From positions 1-64,000 of the forward strand of contig NZ_FPBH01000004.1 of the NCBI RefSeq assembly GCF_900116445.1: a stretch of DNA of 64,000 nucleotides. Direction: 5' to 3'. This DNA is from Paraburkholderia aspalathi. Lineage in GTDB: Bacteria > Pseudomonadota > Gammaproteobacteria > Burkholderiales > Burkholderiaceae. The notes beneath the pieces were generated by a model. That model had not been told where the DNA came from. It worked only from the letters and a program-made list of their open reading frames with translations, and did not search any database. Below are positions 1-9,051 of this stretch, one piece after another. The position numbers were made by a program, and so were the translations under genes. Numbering within the stretch: position 1 is the first letter of the stretch; each line of letters opens with the position of its first letter.

Positions 1-201
1 GATCACCGGTGGTTCGAGGAACGGGCGCCGGCGTGCACGCTGCTGGTGTACGTCGACGACGCGACCAGCCGGCTGATGGCGCTGCACTTCACGGCAAGCG
101 AATCGACCTTCAGCTACCGCGCATCTGGCGCAACGCAATCAACCAAAGCAACAGCACAAACCTGCGCCATCAGTCTGCAGGAACTCACTGAACGGCCGTA
201 A
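1..201 (+). pseudogene. Truncated ISNCY-type transposase remnant
   Basis: Frame 1 is open from the window edge to a stop at 199-201 and begins with DHRWFEERAPACTLLVYVDD, which resembles the integrase-core (DDE) region of ISNCY-family transposases, including the first catalytic-type aspartates. The match holds to about codon 40 (ESTFSYR). After that the residues no longer look like a transposase and a stop follows, so the element appears cut by a deletion or junction near position 115. No terminal inverted repeat is visible. Its left part lies outside the window. It probably marks an old insertion at the edge of the accessory region. Family assignment is from memory of the motif. Confidence 0.6.
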
Positions 202-310
202 GCGCCCTGCCCGTTCACGCGCTGTCCTTCAACGCTACATGAGATTCAAACGGTTAAAGACAGCGTCAAAACAGGAACCATTCATCGCAGCTTCAGAAGT
301 TCTCTGCCGC

Positions 311-1228
311 TCAACCCGCGTCACGAATAACCTCCTTAATCCAGGTTGTGAAAGCATCCATCGTGACCTGGGTCCGTGTCGGCAGATGGCGGTCTCTCGG
401 ATAGAGAATCGACACTTCGGGCGCTGGCGTCTCCCACGACGTCAGGAGCCGCTCCAGCTTGCCTTCGCGTAGTGCGGGTGCCGCGATGAAAGAGAGACTC
501 TGCACGATACCCATGCCCGCAATCGCCAGTTGCAGCCGGGCATCGGAGTCCCCAATCGACGCGATACTGCGAGGAAATAGTTCCTCCCGCTTCCCTTTCC
601 TGTCGAACTCCCACTCGAGCCGTGCGCCTGGTTGCGGTAACAGGAAGTCGATCAGATGGTGTTCCGCGAGGTCTTCCGGACACTTCGGCCTTCCCATTTT
701 CCGCAGATACTCGGGAGACGCGACCGTGACGCGTCGTGGACGCCCCAACGGCCGCAGTACCAGATCCTGATCCTCAAGTCCGCCAATGCGTACCGCGAAA
801 TCGATCCCGTCGCGTACAAAATCGCTGCGCCGGTCATTCATCACCAGTTCGATGTGGATCTGCGGATGCTGTTCAAACCACTGAGGAAGGCGGGGTATGA
901 GAATCGACCGGGCAATCGAGATGTTCGCGCTGACCCGGACCCGCCCCGCAAGCGCTTCTTGAGAGCAAGTCAGTGAAGCCTCGACTTCGTCCAGTTCGCC
1001 GAGCACCCGACGACAGACCTCGTAATAGCGCGTACCGGCCTCGGTAGGGGCAACTGCACGCGTCGTGCGGGCCAATAGTCGCAAGCCAAGGATTTCCTCA
1101 AGGCGAGCCATCCGCTCCGTTGCATTCGAAGACGACATGTCCATTGATCGGGCTGCCTTACCGAAAGAGCCCGTTTCCACAATGCGAACAAAAAGGCGCA
1201 TGGCCGCCAACTGATCAACACGCATCAC
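311..1228 (-). CDS. LysR-family transcriptional regulator
   Basis: This 305-residue protein has a winged helix-turn-helix at residues 1-60 (AMRLFVRIVETGSFGKAARS, then an ATERMARLEE recognition helix) and a periplasmic-binding-like effector domain starting around residue 90. The length is normal for LysR proteins of the CrgA/DsdC-like group. It is transcribed away from the aldo/keto reductase gene that starts 106 bp upstream on the other strand, the usual arrangement for a LysR protein controlling its divergent neighbour. The inducer cannot be read from the sequence. Confidence 0.95.
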   Translation of the reverse strand: MMRVDQLAAMRLFVRIVETGSFGKAARSMDMSSSNATERMARLEEILGLRLLARTTRAVAPTEAGTRYYEVCRRVLGELDEVEASLTCSQEALAGRVRVSANISIARSILIPRLPQWFEQHPQIHIELVMNDRRSDFVRDGIDFAVRIGGLEDQDLVLRPLGRPRRVTVASPEYLRKMGRPKCPEDLAEHHLIDFLLPQPGARLEWEFDRKGKREELFPRSIASIGDSDARLQLAIAGMGIVQSLSFIAAPALREGKLERLLTSWETPAPEVSILYPRDRHLPTRTQVTMDAFTTWIKEVIRDAG

Positions 1229-1334
1229 ATTACTCGCTCAGACCGAAAAGAGTCTTCGTATCTTACGCTCTGGGCGACTTACCGTTGAATCCGTATTGTG
1301 TGACCTGTTCTCAACATAAACGGAATTTGCTGTC

Positions 1335-2354
1335 ATGAACTACTGCACATTCGGCCGCTCCGGGCTGCGTATTTCCCGTCTCACACTTGGTACCATGACG
1401 TTCGGCGCAGGTGACGGTATCTGGGCATCGATTGCCGGCTTGAATCGTGAGCAGGCAGCACGTCTTGTGGGTCTTGCCGTGGATCAGGGGGTGAATCTGA
1501 TTGATACTGCCGATGCCTATTCGCAGGGTCAGTCCGAGGTAGTGGTCGGCCAGGTACTGGCCGATCTTGGCCTCGACGAAACGCGCATGCTCATCGCGAC
1601 CAAGGTGCGTCTGCGCACAGGCCCCGGCCCCAATCAGGTGGGCCTTGGCCGCTCACATATCATCCGCACCGTCGAAACGAGCCTGAAGCGCATCGGCCGC
1701 GACCACATCGATCTGTTGCAACTGCACGATCGTGATGCACTCACACCGCTCGATGAAACATTGCGTGCGCTCGACGATCTGGTTGCACAGGGCAAGGTCC
1801 GGCACATCGGCGTATGCAACTTCAGCGCTTCTGAACTCGAACAGGCGCACTCAATCACGTCGCAGGCGCATTGGGCGCAGATAACCAGTAACCAGGTGCA
1901 CTACTCGCTGGCCGCACGCGACATCGAGCACGAAATTGCGCCCGTCGCACGGCGGCACGATGCGGCATTGATGGTTTGGAGTCCACTTTCAGGCGGTTAT
2001 CTGAGCGGCAAATACACCGCTCAGAACGGCCAATCTGAAAAGGGGCGACGCACCAATCTCAACTTTCCACCAATCGACCCGAAAAAGGTTGATCCCATCG
2101 TTGAAGAACTACGCGCCGTCGCAAATGCATTGAACACCACGCCAGCACAGGTCGCGCTCGCGTGGTTACTCGGGCGCGACGAAGTGGCAACCGTGATGAT
2201 CGGGGCGAGTTCCGAAGAGCAGCTTGGCGCCAATCTGCAAGCAGCAGAACTCCTGCTCCCGCCAGAGTACCGTGACCGGCTCGATCACGTCTCCCAACCG
2301 GACGTACCGTATCCGCACTGGATGCAGCGCTTTCATGACAAGGACCGTATCTGA
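1335..2354 (+). CDS. Aldo/keto reductase
   Basis: The 339-residue protein is a cytosolic TIM-barrel NADPH-dependent carbonyl reductase. The AKR tetrad can be placed at D57, Y62, K90 and H131, in the motifs NLIDTADAY, IATK and LLQLHD. The C-terminal cofactor-binding segment (MIGASSEEQL) is present. Length and the GxSGLxxSxLxLGTM-type start fit the YajO/Tas-like branch. It is divergent from the LysR gene and is followed after 61 bp by a small exported protein, so the two probably form one unit under LysR control. The substrate is unknown. Confidence 0.93.
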   Translation: MNYCTFGRSGLRISRLTLGTMTFGAGDGIWASIAGLNREQAARLVGLAVDQGVNLIDTADAYSQGQSEVVVGQVLADLGLDETRMLIATKVRLRTGPGPNQVGLGRSHIIRTVETSLKRIGRDHIDLLQLHDRDALTPLDETLRALDDLVAQGKVRHIGVCNFSASELEQAHSITSQAHWAQITSNQVHYSLAARDIEHEIAPVARRHDAALMVWSPLSGGYLSGKYTAQNGQSEKGRRTNLNFPPIDPKKVDPIVEELRAVANALNTTPAQVALAWLLGRDEVATVMIGASSEEQLGANLQAAELLLPPEYRDRLDHVSQPDVPYPHWMQRFHDKDRI

Positions 2355-2415
2355 TCCCACGGGAAGCCGGATTCGTGACCGGGATCTGCGCCCGGTCACG
2401 CTCGAGGAGAATCTC

Positions 2416-2859
2416 ATGCAGATGACAAACAAGTTGCGCTGCTCAGCGCGGCTGCTCGGCATGCTCGCCGCGCTAGCCAGTCCTTTGTGCTGGAGCGATG
2501 TTTCGACCGCCCAGACGGTTGCCGCACCACAAGTCGGCTCAGCCACGGCGACACCCGATAACGCGGTGCTGCTCACGGTCTTCTTGCGACATGACCAATC
2601 CCGTCCACTGGGTGAGCTGAATGCACAGCTCGCGAAACAGGGTTTCTACAAGGCATTCCCCCCGCCTGGCGTCGAGGTGGTCAGTTGGACCGTCGTAATG
2701 GGAATCGGACAGATCGTCACGCTTCGTCTGCCGGCCTCTCGGATCCGCGAGGTCAATCGCGTCCTTGAAGATAGCGCCTGGGGCGTATATCACACCGATT
2801 TCTATCCCACCTACGACTACAAGGCCGTCGGCCTGGCCGAACACGACAAGGCCAGGTGA
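2416..2859 (+). CDS. Small exported conserved hypothetical protein
   Basis: The start at 2416 has a close GAGGAG ribosome site and gives 147 residues. An N-terminal signal peptide is evident: basic MQMTNKLRCSARL, then a hydrophobic stretch, with probable cleavage near the alanine before QTVAAP. The mature part has a compact domain containing VFLRHDQSR, GVEVVSWTVVMGIGQ and DFYPTYDYK, a pattern I recall only from uncharacterised soil-bacterial proteins. An in-frame upstream ATG at 2224 lies inside the reductase gene and is disfavoured. It is likely co-transcribed with the aldo/keto reductase. Function unknown. Confidence 0.8.
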   Translation: MQMTNKLRCSARLLGMLAALASPLCWSDVSTAQTVAAPQVGSATATPDNAVLLTVFLRHDQSRPLGELNAQLAKQGFYKAFPPPGVEVVSWTVVMGIGQIVTLRLPASRIREVNRVLEDSAWGVYHTDFYPTYDYKAVGLAEHDKAR

Positions 2860-3056
2860 CGGGACGCTGCGCGCATGCGCCGACTGGCGGACAGCGTCTG
2901 CGACAAAACCGCCATTTGCGTGTTCTGGACGACAAGGAGAGTTGTCGTGCGAATAGCAGACATCGCTGGCATCAAGAAATGGAACTGTCCTTGTTACACA
3001 ACGTGGGATGCGCAACGACGCTACGGTGTAGCAACTATCTCGAAGCGAGAAAAATA

Positions 3057-3770
3057 TCAGGAGCGGTGAGTCTTGGCCGTGAACCGACCGATCGCATGCG
3101 GAGCCGCGTTGATGAAGGCGTCAATTGTTACATCGAGAACCGTTTGGCTTAGCTCGTGGTCCGTTGACGTGCCAAAGGCGCAACGCCGAATTCCATGATA
3201 GAAAATCCCACCGTGAAAGGACCATACATAGTCAAGTTCGTCTTCTGTAATGGGAATGTCGACCGCAGACGCCATCCTGTACTCGGCGCGTAATTCCTCG
3301 CACAGCGGCATCAGAATGCGCTGCTCAAGGATACGAAAGTACCTGCGATTGATTTCCACACCCGAAAGACCCGCGAAGACATAAAGTCTCATCCAATCTC
3401 GATTGAAGACCACCTTCAGGTACGAGTTATAAAATCGGACAAGCCGTTCCCGAAGTGGAAGTGAACGGTCACGGATCAGCTTGGGCCATTGGCTGTCCCA
3501 GCGTTGGGTGAACACGGCGTCGAACACGGCGTCAATCAGATCGTCTTTCGATTCGAAGTAACGAAACATGAGCGGCTGCGTGACTCCAATCTGTTTCGCC
3601 AGGTCATGGGTCGAACCAGCAAAGCCATGCTCGGAAAAGAAATTGATGCTCTCGCGGATTATCTGCGCCCGCCTCTCATCGGGCGATTGCCGGCGCCGCT
3701 TTTCTGGCACAGCAGCCGCAACAGCGCTGGTGCGGGTCGATTTCGCTCTGCCGTTCACGTTACTTTGCAT
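3057..3770 (-). CDS. TetR/AcrR-family transcriptional regulator
   Basis: The 237-residue protein has a TetR HTH at about residues 30-75 (RAQIIRESINFFSEHGF, THDLAKQIGVTQPLMFRYF) and an all-helical ligand domain behind it. The first 25 residues are a basic, low-complexity extension. It stands alone between a short exported-protein gene and the LacI module, with 343 bp upstream before a tiny same-strand gene. A TTGACA-like box lies upstream on its strand near 3844-3849. Its targets cannot be identified with certainty. The shared 20-bp element in the promoters at 4387 and 12383 is one candidate. Confidence 0.93.
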   Translation of the reverse strand: MQSNVNGRAKSTRTSAVAAAVPEKRRRQSPDERRAQIIRESINFFSEHGFAGSTHDLAKQIGVTQPLMFRYFESKDDLIDAVFDAVFTQRWDSQWPKLIRDRSLPLRERLVRFYNSYLKVVFNRDWMRLYVFAGLSGVEINRRYFRILEQRILMPLCEELRAEYRMASAVDIPITEDELDYVWSFHGGIFYHGIRRCAFGTSTDHELSQTVLDVTIDAFINAAPHAIGRFTAKTHRS

Positions 3771-4113
3771 CCTCTCGAAAGTCGGTTGCCATGTTTTGGG
3801 CTGTCTCGTGACCTGGATCTTGGGCGATGGCCATCTGCTACGTTGTCAACAAAGTAACTGGCTGCCGACGCGCTGCGATAGGCCCGGATGCGTTTTTTCA
3901 GAGCCACTGACCGTAGCCCGGATTGTGCAGCCAGTTCATAGCGAACAAGCCACGGCACTGAAACCCAAGTAGCTCCCATGCGGTGGAGCGTCGATGCCGC
4001 GTCGGAAAGTATTATATCGACAATGCGTACAGTAGGACCGGTATTGGGCGATCCCCTGTTGCACCAGGCAGTCGACGCGGCTCAGCCAGACGACCAATCC
4101 GGCTTTCCATCCA
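3771..4113. other. Intergenic stretch, no gene supported
   Basis: The 343 bp upstream of the TetR gene hold only short reading frames without ribosome sites or recognisable composition. A TTGTTGACAA palindromic core occurs on the minus strand around 3843-3852 and may belong to the TetR promoter. I see nothing else. Confidence 0.5.
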
Positions 4114-4293
4114 CTACGCAGTATCCGCGATGAACCCGTCGTCACTCGCCGATGACCGTTTCCAATCTCCGTCGTCGAAAAAATAGACTGCCTCCGCCTG
4201 GCCGCGCAGCCGGATCGCCTCATCAAGCCAGCGACGCGATCCTGCAGAAATCCTTCGCCACGCGCCACACATTGCGACCCAGTTAAAGTTCAT
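4114..4293 (-). CDS. Possible 59-residue small protein
   Basis: A short frame starts with an ATG at 4293 that has an exceptionally good Shine-Dalgarno (AGGAGGCGGAG directly before the start). A TTGACT-16-TATAAA promoter lies about 110 bp upstream on the same strand. The product begins MNFNWVAMCGAWRRISAGSR and ends in an acidic tail (FFDDGDWKRSSASDDGF). It is rich in Trp and Arg in its N-terminal half, with no signal peptide or clear membrane span. I do not recognise the family. It could be a leader or small regulatory protein, or chance. The ribosome site and promoter are the only support. Confidence 0.4.
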   Translation of the reverse strand: MNFNWVAMCGAWRRISAGSRRWLDEAIRLRGQAEAVYFFDDGDWKRSSASDDGFIADTA

Positions 4294-4386
4294 CTCCGCC
4301 TCCTGCCCTGTTTGCTCCTCGGAGGGTGACTTTTCCTGACATACGCGATGCTCTGGAGAATCATCACGTTTCATTTTCTATGATAG

Positions 4387-4428
4387 TTATTGATTGATAA
4401 TTTATACGTCATGGATGCATGAAGTCAA
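4387..4428 (-). promoter_or_regulatory. Minus-strand promoter with shared 20-bp element
   Basis: On the minus strand a TTGACT box (4423-4428) and TATAAA box (4401-4406) are separated by 16 bp. The 20 bp from the -10 onward (4387-4406) read TATAAATTATCAATCAATAA and match 17 of 20 positions of the same-placed element in the cyclase promoter at 12383-12402. The common part looks like TTAT-N6-ATAA. Two unlinked promoters sharing the same element at the same offset suggests a common regulator. Confidence 0.55.
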
Positions 4429-4533
4429 GACTCCCCGCTTAGGGGTTTCCCCATCAGGATATGATCTGGGTTTACTGCATCCCGAGCCACGGCATGCCGG
4501 CGATACACAGCAACGATTCAACGGAAAGCACAG

Positions 4534-5640
4534 ATGAAGTCCGATCCGGTCAATATGGAAGTGGAGTCCGAACGGCGCCCAGCTACTGCCTATGAGGTCG
4601 CTGAACTCGCGGGCGTATCCCAGTCCGCGGTATCTCGTGTCTTTACTCCTGGTGCCAGCGTGTCGGCGACCATGCGCGCGAAAGTCCTGGATGCGGCACA
4701 GCAACTTGGCTATCGCCCCAACCTGGTTGCCCGCTCGCTAATTACCAGACGCTCGAGTCTCATTGGCGTCGCGGTACCTGGTACCGCCAACCCTTTCTAC
4801 CAGGCAGCCCTTGACGCGCTTTCCACCTCTTTTGCCAGAATCGGCTACCGGGTATTGCTATTCACCTCCGATCCAATGGCCGGCTCCGACCCGATCCTTG
4901 ACGAGGTGCTGCGCTACCGGGTAGATGCGCTCGTTCTCATATCGACAAGCCTTTCATCCCATTTCGCGGACGAGTGCCTGCAACTGGGTCTTCCGGTGGT
5001 CATGCTAAACCGCAAGACCGACAGCGATTCTGTTTCCAGTGTTACTGGCGATAACCGGCGAGGAGCAAAGGAGCTTGCCGCCTTCCTGCTCGCCGGCAAA
5101 CATCGGCGTTTCGCGTACGTCGCCGGACTTGAACATTCATCAACCAGCCGGGACCGGGAGGCGGGATTCCTGGAAGGTCTCGCCGAACGCAAGGTCCGCC
5201 ATGTTGAACGCGTGGTCGGAAACTATTCCACTGCTGACACAGAGTCGGCCGTACGCACGCTACTGTCGTCCGCGACACCTCCAGACGCCATTTTCTGCGC
5301 GAACGATTACATGGCACTTGTGGCTATCAATCTTGCCCGGGCGGAATTCGGACTCCAGGTCGGTACCGACCTCTCCATCGTCGGGTTTGACGACATTGAG
5401 ATGGCGCGATGGCCCATCTTCGGGCTGACCACCTACTCGCAACCCGTCGAGCTAATGGTCCGGCGAGTCATCCAGGTTGTGGAGCGTCAGCTTTCCACCG
5501 CGGCGGCGCCCGCCGTGCAGCACATCGTCGACGGAGAATTGATCGTGCGTGGATCCGCGCGCATACCACAGACCGGCGTCGTGCGGTCCGCAGACCATTG
5601 GATCTGGCGCTCGCGGAAGCGCTCCGATGCATCACGGTGA
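4534..5640 (+). CDS. LacI-family transcriptional regulator
   Basis: The 368-residue protein starts with a LacI HTH (ATAYEVAELAGVSQSAVSRV), a hinge helix (QLGYRPNLVARSL) and then a periplasmic-binding-protein-like sensor with the usual LIGVAVP start and a CANDYMAL segment near residue 255. A GGAAA site precedes the ATG at 4534. An internal ATG at 4555 is an alternative start. It sits 154 bp upstream of the HpsN-like dehydrogenase in the same direction. The two palindromes with central CG in that gap are typical LacI-type operators and are its probable targets. Confidence 0.94.
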   Translation: MKSDPVNMEVESERRPATAYEVAELAGVSQSAVSRVFTPGASVSATMRAKVLDAAQQLGYRPNLVARSLITRRSSLIGVAVPGTANPFYQAALDALSTSFARIGYRVLLFTSDPMAGSDPILDEVLRYRVDALVLISTSLSSHFADECLQLGLPVVMLNRKTDSDSVSSVTGDNRRGAKELAAFLLAGKHRRFAYVAGLEHSSTSRDREAGFLEGLAERKVRHVERVVGNYSTADTESAVRTLLSSATPPDAIFCANDYMALVAINLARAEFGLQVGTDLSIVGFDDIEMARWPIFGLTTYSQPVELMVRRVIQVVERQLSTAAAPAVQHIVDGELIVRGSARIPQTGVVRSADHWIWRSRKRSDASR

Positions 5641-5670
5641 GCGCCATCGAGGCTCGCATCAAATCACAAA

Positions 5671-5714
5671 TTATCGACCGATAACTTGAACTTCCACTAA
5701 GAGAGCGCTATTCT
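5671..5714 (+). promoter_or_regulatory. Sigma-70-type promoter of the HpsN-like gene
   Basis: TTGAAC (5686-5691) and TATTCT (5709-5714) are separated by exactly 17 bp, upstream of the dehydrogenase gene. A perfect TTATCG-AC-CGATAA palindrome (5671-5684) abuts the -35 box and could be an activator site. The predicted transcription start falls at or just before the first LacI-type palindrome. Confidence 0.65.
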
Positions 5715-5720
5715 TGGAGT

Positions 5721-5762
5721 GCGTTTGCATTCGCATGCAAACGCTATTGCATTCGAATGCAA
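5721..5762. promoter_or_regulatory. Two tandem LacI-type operators
   Basis: The first palindrome (5721-5744) has perfect 10-bp arms, GCGTTTGCAT and ATGCAAACGC, around TCGC. The second (5747-5762) is the perfect 16-mer TTGCATTCGAATGCAA. Both are centred on CG, as LacI-family operators usually are, and share the TTGCATTCG core. They lie directly downstream of the -10 box and before the start codon at 5795, a position suited to repression. The adjacent LacI protein is the likely ligand (inference). Confidence 0.75.
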
Positions 5763-5794
5763 ATTTCTGACCTAAACATGAAGGAGAGCTCCAA

Positions 5795-7102
5795 ATGGCC
5801 CAATGGCTCAAGCGCGGCGCAGAAGCCGAAGTGATCAAGTCCGCGGCGAAAGAAGTGCGCGATACCGTGGAAGCAACACTCGCGGACATCGAGACGCGTG
5901 GGGATGAGGCGGTGCGCGAACTGTCGATCCGGTTCGACAAGCTGGATCGCGAGGACTACCGGCTGTCGCAGCGTGAAATCGACGATTGCCTTTCCCAGTT
6001 GACCAACCGCGACATCGCGGACATCGAATTCGCGCAGAGGCAGGTGGAAAATTTCGCACGACACCAACGGGAATCAATCCTCGACATCGAAGTAGAAACG
6101 CTTCCCGGCGTAATCCTCGGGCACAAGAACATTCCAATCAACGCCGCAGGATGTTATGTGCCGGGCGGTAAATACCCGCTACTGGCTTCCGCGCACATGT
6201 CGGTCATCACCGCTCGTGTCGCCGGTGTGCCACGCATCATTACCTGCGCACCGCCCTTCCACGGCAAGCCAGCCCCCGCCATCGTCGCTGCACAGCATAT
6301 GGCCGGTGCGAACGAGATCTATTGCCTCGGGGGCATCCAGGCGATCGGCGCCATGGCAATCGGCACAGAGAAGATTGCACCGGTAGACATTCTGGTCGGC
6401 CCGGGTAACGCCTTCGTCGCAGAAGCCAAGCGGCAGCTTTTCGGTCGCGTTGGCATCGACCTCTTCGCAGGTCCGACAGAGACACTCGTGATCGCGGACG
6501 AATCGGTCGACGCTGAGATGTGCGCGACCGATCTGCTCGGACAGGCAGAACACGGTCCGGACTCACCCGCCGTATTACTGACAACCTCCGAAAAGCTCGC
6601 GCGTGAGACACTGACGGAAATCGAGCGGCTGCTTAAAATCCTCCCGACCGCCGACATTGCCCGCAAATCGTGGGATAAATACGGCGAAGTCATTGTTGCG
6701 GACAGCGACGAGGAGATGGTCAAGATCGCCAACGACATCGCCTCCGAACATGTTCAGGTGCTGACCCGCGACGTTGACTATTTCCTGAAAAATATGACCA
6801 ACTACGGTGCGCTCTTTCTCGGCCCGCGCACGAACGTTGCGTTCGGCGACAAGGCCATCGGCACGAACCATACGCTACCCACGAAGAAGGCGGCGCGCTA
6901 TACCGGTGGGCTTTGGGTGGGCAAATTCCTGAAGACCTGCACGTATCAGAAGGTAATCACCGACGAAGCGTCTGCGTTGATCGGTGAATACTGTTCCCGC
7001 CTGTGCGCGCTAGAAGGGTTCGCCGGTCATGGCGAACAGGCTAATCTGCGGGTGCGCCGTTACGGACACAAGGAGGTGCCGTACGGCGGAGCCGCGGTCT
7101 GA
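5795..7102 (+). CDS. HpsN-like dehydrogenase, histidinol dehydrogenase family
   Basis: The 435-residue protein has the histidinol-dehydrogenase fold signatures: [32 protein letters not shown], a GQAEHGPDS zinc-ligand segment, the SEH catalytic pair in [20 protein letters not shown] and a C-terminal GHGEQ. The [20 protein letters not shown] stretch is characteristic of the sulfopropanediol dehydrogenase (HpsN) branch rather than biosynthetic HisD, and no his genes are nearby. It would oxidise a diol or hydroxyl substrate with NAD. A good GGAG site precedes the ATG. The LacI operators upstream suggest substrate induction. The actual substrate is not known. Confidence 0.9.
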   Translation: MAQWLKRGAEAEVIKSAAKEVRDTVEATLADIETRGDEAVRELSIRFDKLDREDYRLSQREIDDCLSQLTNRDIADIEFAQRQVENFARHQRESILDIEVETLPGVILGHKNIPINAAGCYVPGGKYPLLASAHMSVITARVAGVPRIITCAPPFHGKPAPAIVAAQHMAGANEIYCLGGIQAIGAMAIGTEKIAPVDILVGPGNAFVAEAKRQLFGRVGIDLFAGPTETLVIADESVDAEMCATDLLGQAEHGPDSPAVLLTTSEKLARETLTEIERLLKILPTADIARKSWDKYGEVIVADSDEEMVKIANDIASEHVQVLTRDVDYFLKNMTNYGALFLGPRTNVAFGDKAIGTNHTLPTKKAARYTGGLWVGKFLKTCTYQKVITDEASALIGEYCSRLCALEGFAGHGEQANLRVRRYGHKEVPYGGAAV

Positions 7103-7163
7103 AAAACTTTCAGACCGCCTGGTTGTGCTACGCGTAAGGAGCCACTCGCAGGTGGCTCCTTAC
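7094..7163. terminator. Two strong hairpins after the HpsN-like gene
   Basis: The first hairpin has an 11-bp perfect stem (GCGGTCTGAAA / TTTCAGACCGC, 7094-7118) that includes the stop codon, with a 3-nt loop. The second has a 12-bp perfect stem (GTAAGGAGCCAC / GTGGCTCCTTAC, 7134-7163) with a 6-nt loop. Neither is followed by a long T tract. They lie between two convergent genes, so a bidirectional terminator is likely. Confidence 0.6.
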
Positions 7164-7189
7164 ATCGCGTACCGAACAAGCCAGAGCGA

Positions 7190-8983
7190 CTATTTCACCT
7201 TTGGCACTATCGGCAAGAGCACGTAGTTCTCACGTCCACCACCCAGGTGCAGTGTCGTTGTGCCACCGAACACGTCGGCAGGCCGGTCACGAGGATCATC
7301 GTGGAGAAACGGGCCACAACCGGTAAACTCATTCTTCATGTTCGACAACTTGCCACCGCTCCCGCCTGGGTAGACGTAATCCTTGCCGCGCACGCTCAGG
7401 GCGATACGCGCTCCCGGCGGCACAACGATTGACGTCGGCCACAGCTCAATATCGAGTTCGTAGATCTGGCCAGGCGTGAGTGGTTGAATCTCATCGTGAG
7501 TGTGATACGGCCGGAAAGGCAGCGATTTATCCGGGTCGAGCTTCCGGTGGGACGCGCGCAGCCACCCCTGTGCGATCGGCGTATGAGGGTCCAAGGCCCC
7601 GACGAATACCACCTCATTGAAGTCGGCAGAAAATACACGCAAGACCAGAAACAGATCCGCGTCCTTTGTCGTAGACGACACATGAAGTCGCGCTGCGATA
7701 GGCCCGGTCACCTCCACCTCCTCCTCAACCGGTGGCGTAACAAATGTGAGGCCGTCACCCAGCGCGTCGAATGGCAGTCTCGCAACCTGTTGCTGCTGCA
7801 AGGTATCCAGCACGTGACCCTCAGCGTGAAGGTGGTAACGAGTCCACTGCGTGTGCGGGATCGGCCAGTTCTCCTCAAAGCGCTCGACGAATGTCTCCCC
7901 CGGATGGCGAACCTGTAAGCGTACCTTCGGTTCCTGATCCCAGCCGTTGCTCTCGCCCTTCAGGAAGTAATCGAAAAACCGCTTCTGGATGGCGATGCCG
8001 TAGTCGGTGTAGTAGTGCGTCCAGTGCTCGATACCGTGAACCTCGAGCCACTTCTGCTTCGAGGCCGCGAGCATGTAACCCTCGAAATTGCCGCGTGGAT
8101 GGAGTCCCTGCCCGCCCCAGTTAGCAGCCGACAGCACGGGCACTTCGATATCGTTCCAGTCGGGCGTGCGGCACGTGTGAAATTCGTCGATCAATGGATG
8201 CTTGATAATCTCGTCCCACATGTCGATCCTGTTGCTACCGAGTTCTTCCTCGGTCAGCGTCGCGGGGCCCGACACCCATTCGCCATTCAAGCGGCTACGA
8301 TGCCCGCGCTTGCCGAGACCGTGTTGCACGGTCTTCACCTGCATGTCGTACCAGTTCTGAGCGAACGTGCAGTAGATCCCACCGTGGAAAAACATCTCCC
8401 GGTAGTAATCCTGGAAGCCTTCCCAAACACAGATCGCAGCGAGGTGCTTCGGCTTTTCCGCAGCAACCTGCCACTGATTGTTTGCATAGTACGAGATACC
8501 GCTTAATCCGACCTTTCCATTACACCAGGGTTGGACACCCGCCCAGTCAATGCAACGCGCGAAGTCCTTGATCTCCTGAGCCGACCATGTCTCAAGGTAG
8601 CCCGGCGAGCGACCCGCACCGCGGCTGTCGACGCGGACGCAGATGTAATCGTGCGGCACCCATTTCTCCGGGTCCGCCACCTCCCAGCTCTGATACGCGT
8701 TGGAGGAGCCAGCTGCCACGTCGGGATGTTCGTCCACCATCCGATCCCACGCCGTCTTGTAGCCGTCTTCGAAATGCAACAGCTTTCCATAGGGTCCATG
8801 CGACATCAGGACCGGAAAACGGCCCTCTTTGGCCGGCCGGAATATGTCCGCCCTCAGGACAGTGCCATCGTTCATTCTGATCGGCACATCCCATTCGATA
8901 ATCATACCCAGCCGGGTCTCGGTCCTCAGCGCCCGTGATTCGCCAGCCGGCGCATGATCGGGCTCAAGTCTCGTTGAAGTCAT
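7190..8983 (-). CDS. CocE/NonD-family serine hydrolase (copy 1)
   Basis: The start at 8983 is preceded by AGAGGAAG and gives 597 residues; an upstream TTG at 9055 would overlap the MFS stop. The alpha/beta-hydrolase nucleophile is S164 in GLSGISYYA. The cap region, a later His in GIEHWTH, and a C-terminal jelly-roll domain of the X-Pro dipeptidyl-peptidase type follow, as in cocaine esterase. No signal peptide is present, so it should be cytosolic and hydrolyse an ester or amide. It is the last gene of the cyclase-SDR-MFS-hydrolase operon. A diverged paralog lies at 37470-39209. Confidence 0.9.
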   Translation of the reverse strand: MTSTRLEPDHAPAGESRALRTETRLGMIIEWDVPIRMNDGTVLRADIFRPAKEGRFPVLMSHGPYGKLLHFEDGYKTAWDRMVDEHPDVAAGSSNAYQSWEVADPEKWVPHDYICVRVDSRGAGRSPGYLETWSAQEIKDFARCIDWAGVQPWCNGKVGLSGISYYANNQWQVAAEKPKHLAAICVWEGFQDYYREMFFHGGIYCTFAQNWYDMQVKTVQHGLGKRGHRSRLNGEWVSGPATLTEEELGSNRIDMWDEIIKHPLIDEFHTCRTPDWNDIEVPVLSAANWGGQGLHPRGNFEGYMLAASKQKWLEVHGIEHWTHYYTDYGIAIQKRFFDYFLKGESNGWDQEPKVRLQVRHPGETFVERFEENWPIPHTQWTRYHLHAEGHVLDTLQQQQVARLPFDALGDGLTFVTPPVEEEVEVTGPIAARLHVSSTTKDADLFLVLRVFSADFNEVVFVGALDPHTPIAQGWLRASHRKLDPDKSLPFRPYHTHDEIQPLTPGQIYELDIELWPTSIVVPPGARIALSVRGKDYVYPGGSGGKLSNMKNEFTGCGPFLHDDPRDRPADVFGGTTTLHLGGGRENYVLLPIVPKVK

Positions 8984-9051
8984 TTCGTTTCTTCCTCTTT
9001 CAGGTGAATCCTGGGGTCCAGGGCGCGACAGCCCCTCTATCTCGACCGCGT

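Noticed and set aside
5795..7102. Annotation as biosynthetic histidinol dehydrogenase HisD
   Set aside because: No other histidine genes, LacI control, and HpsN-branch motifs such as [17 protein letters not shown] favour a catabolic dehydrogenase.
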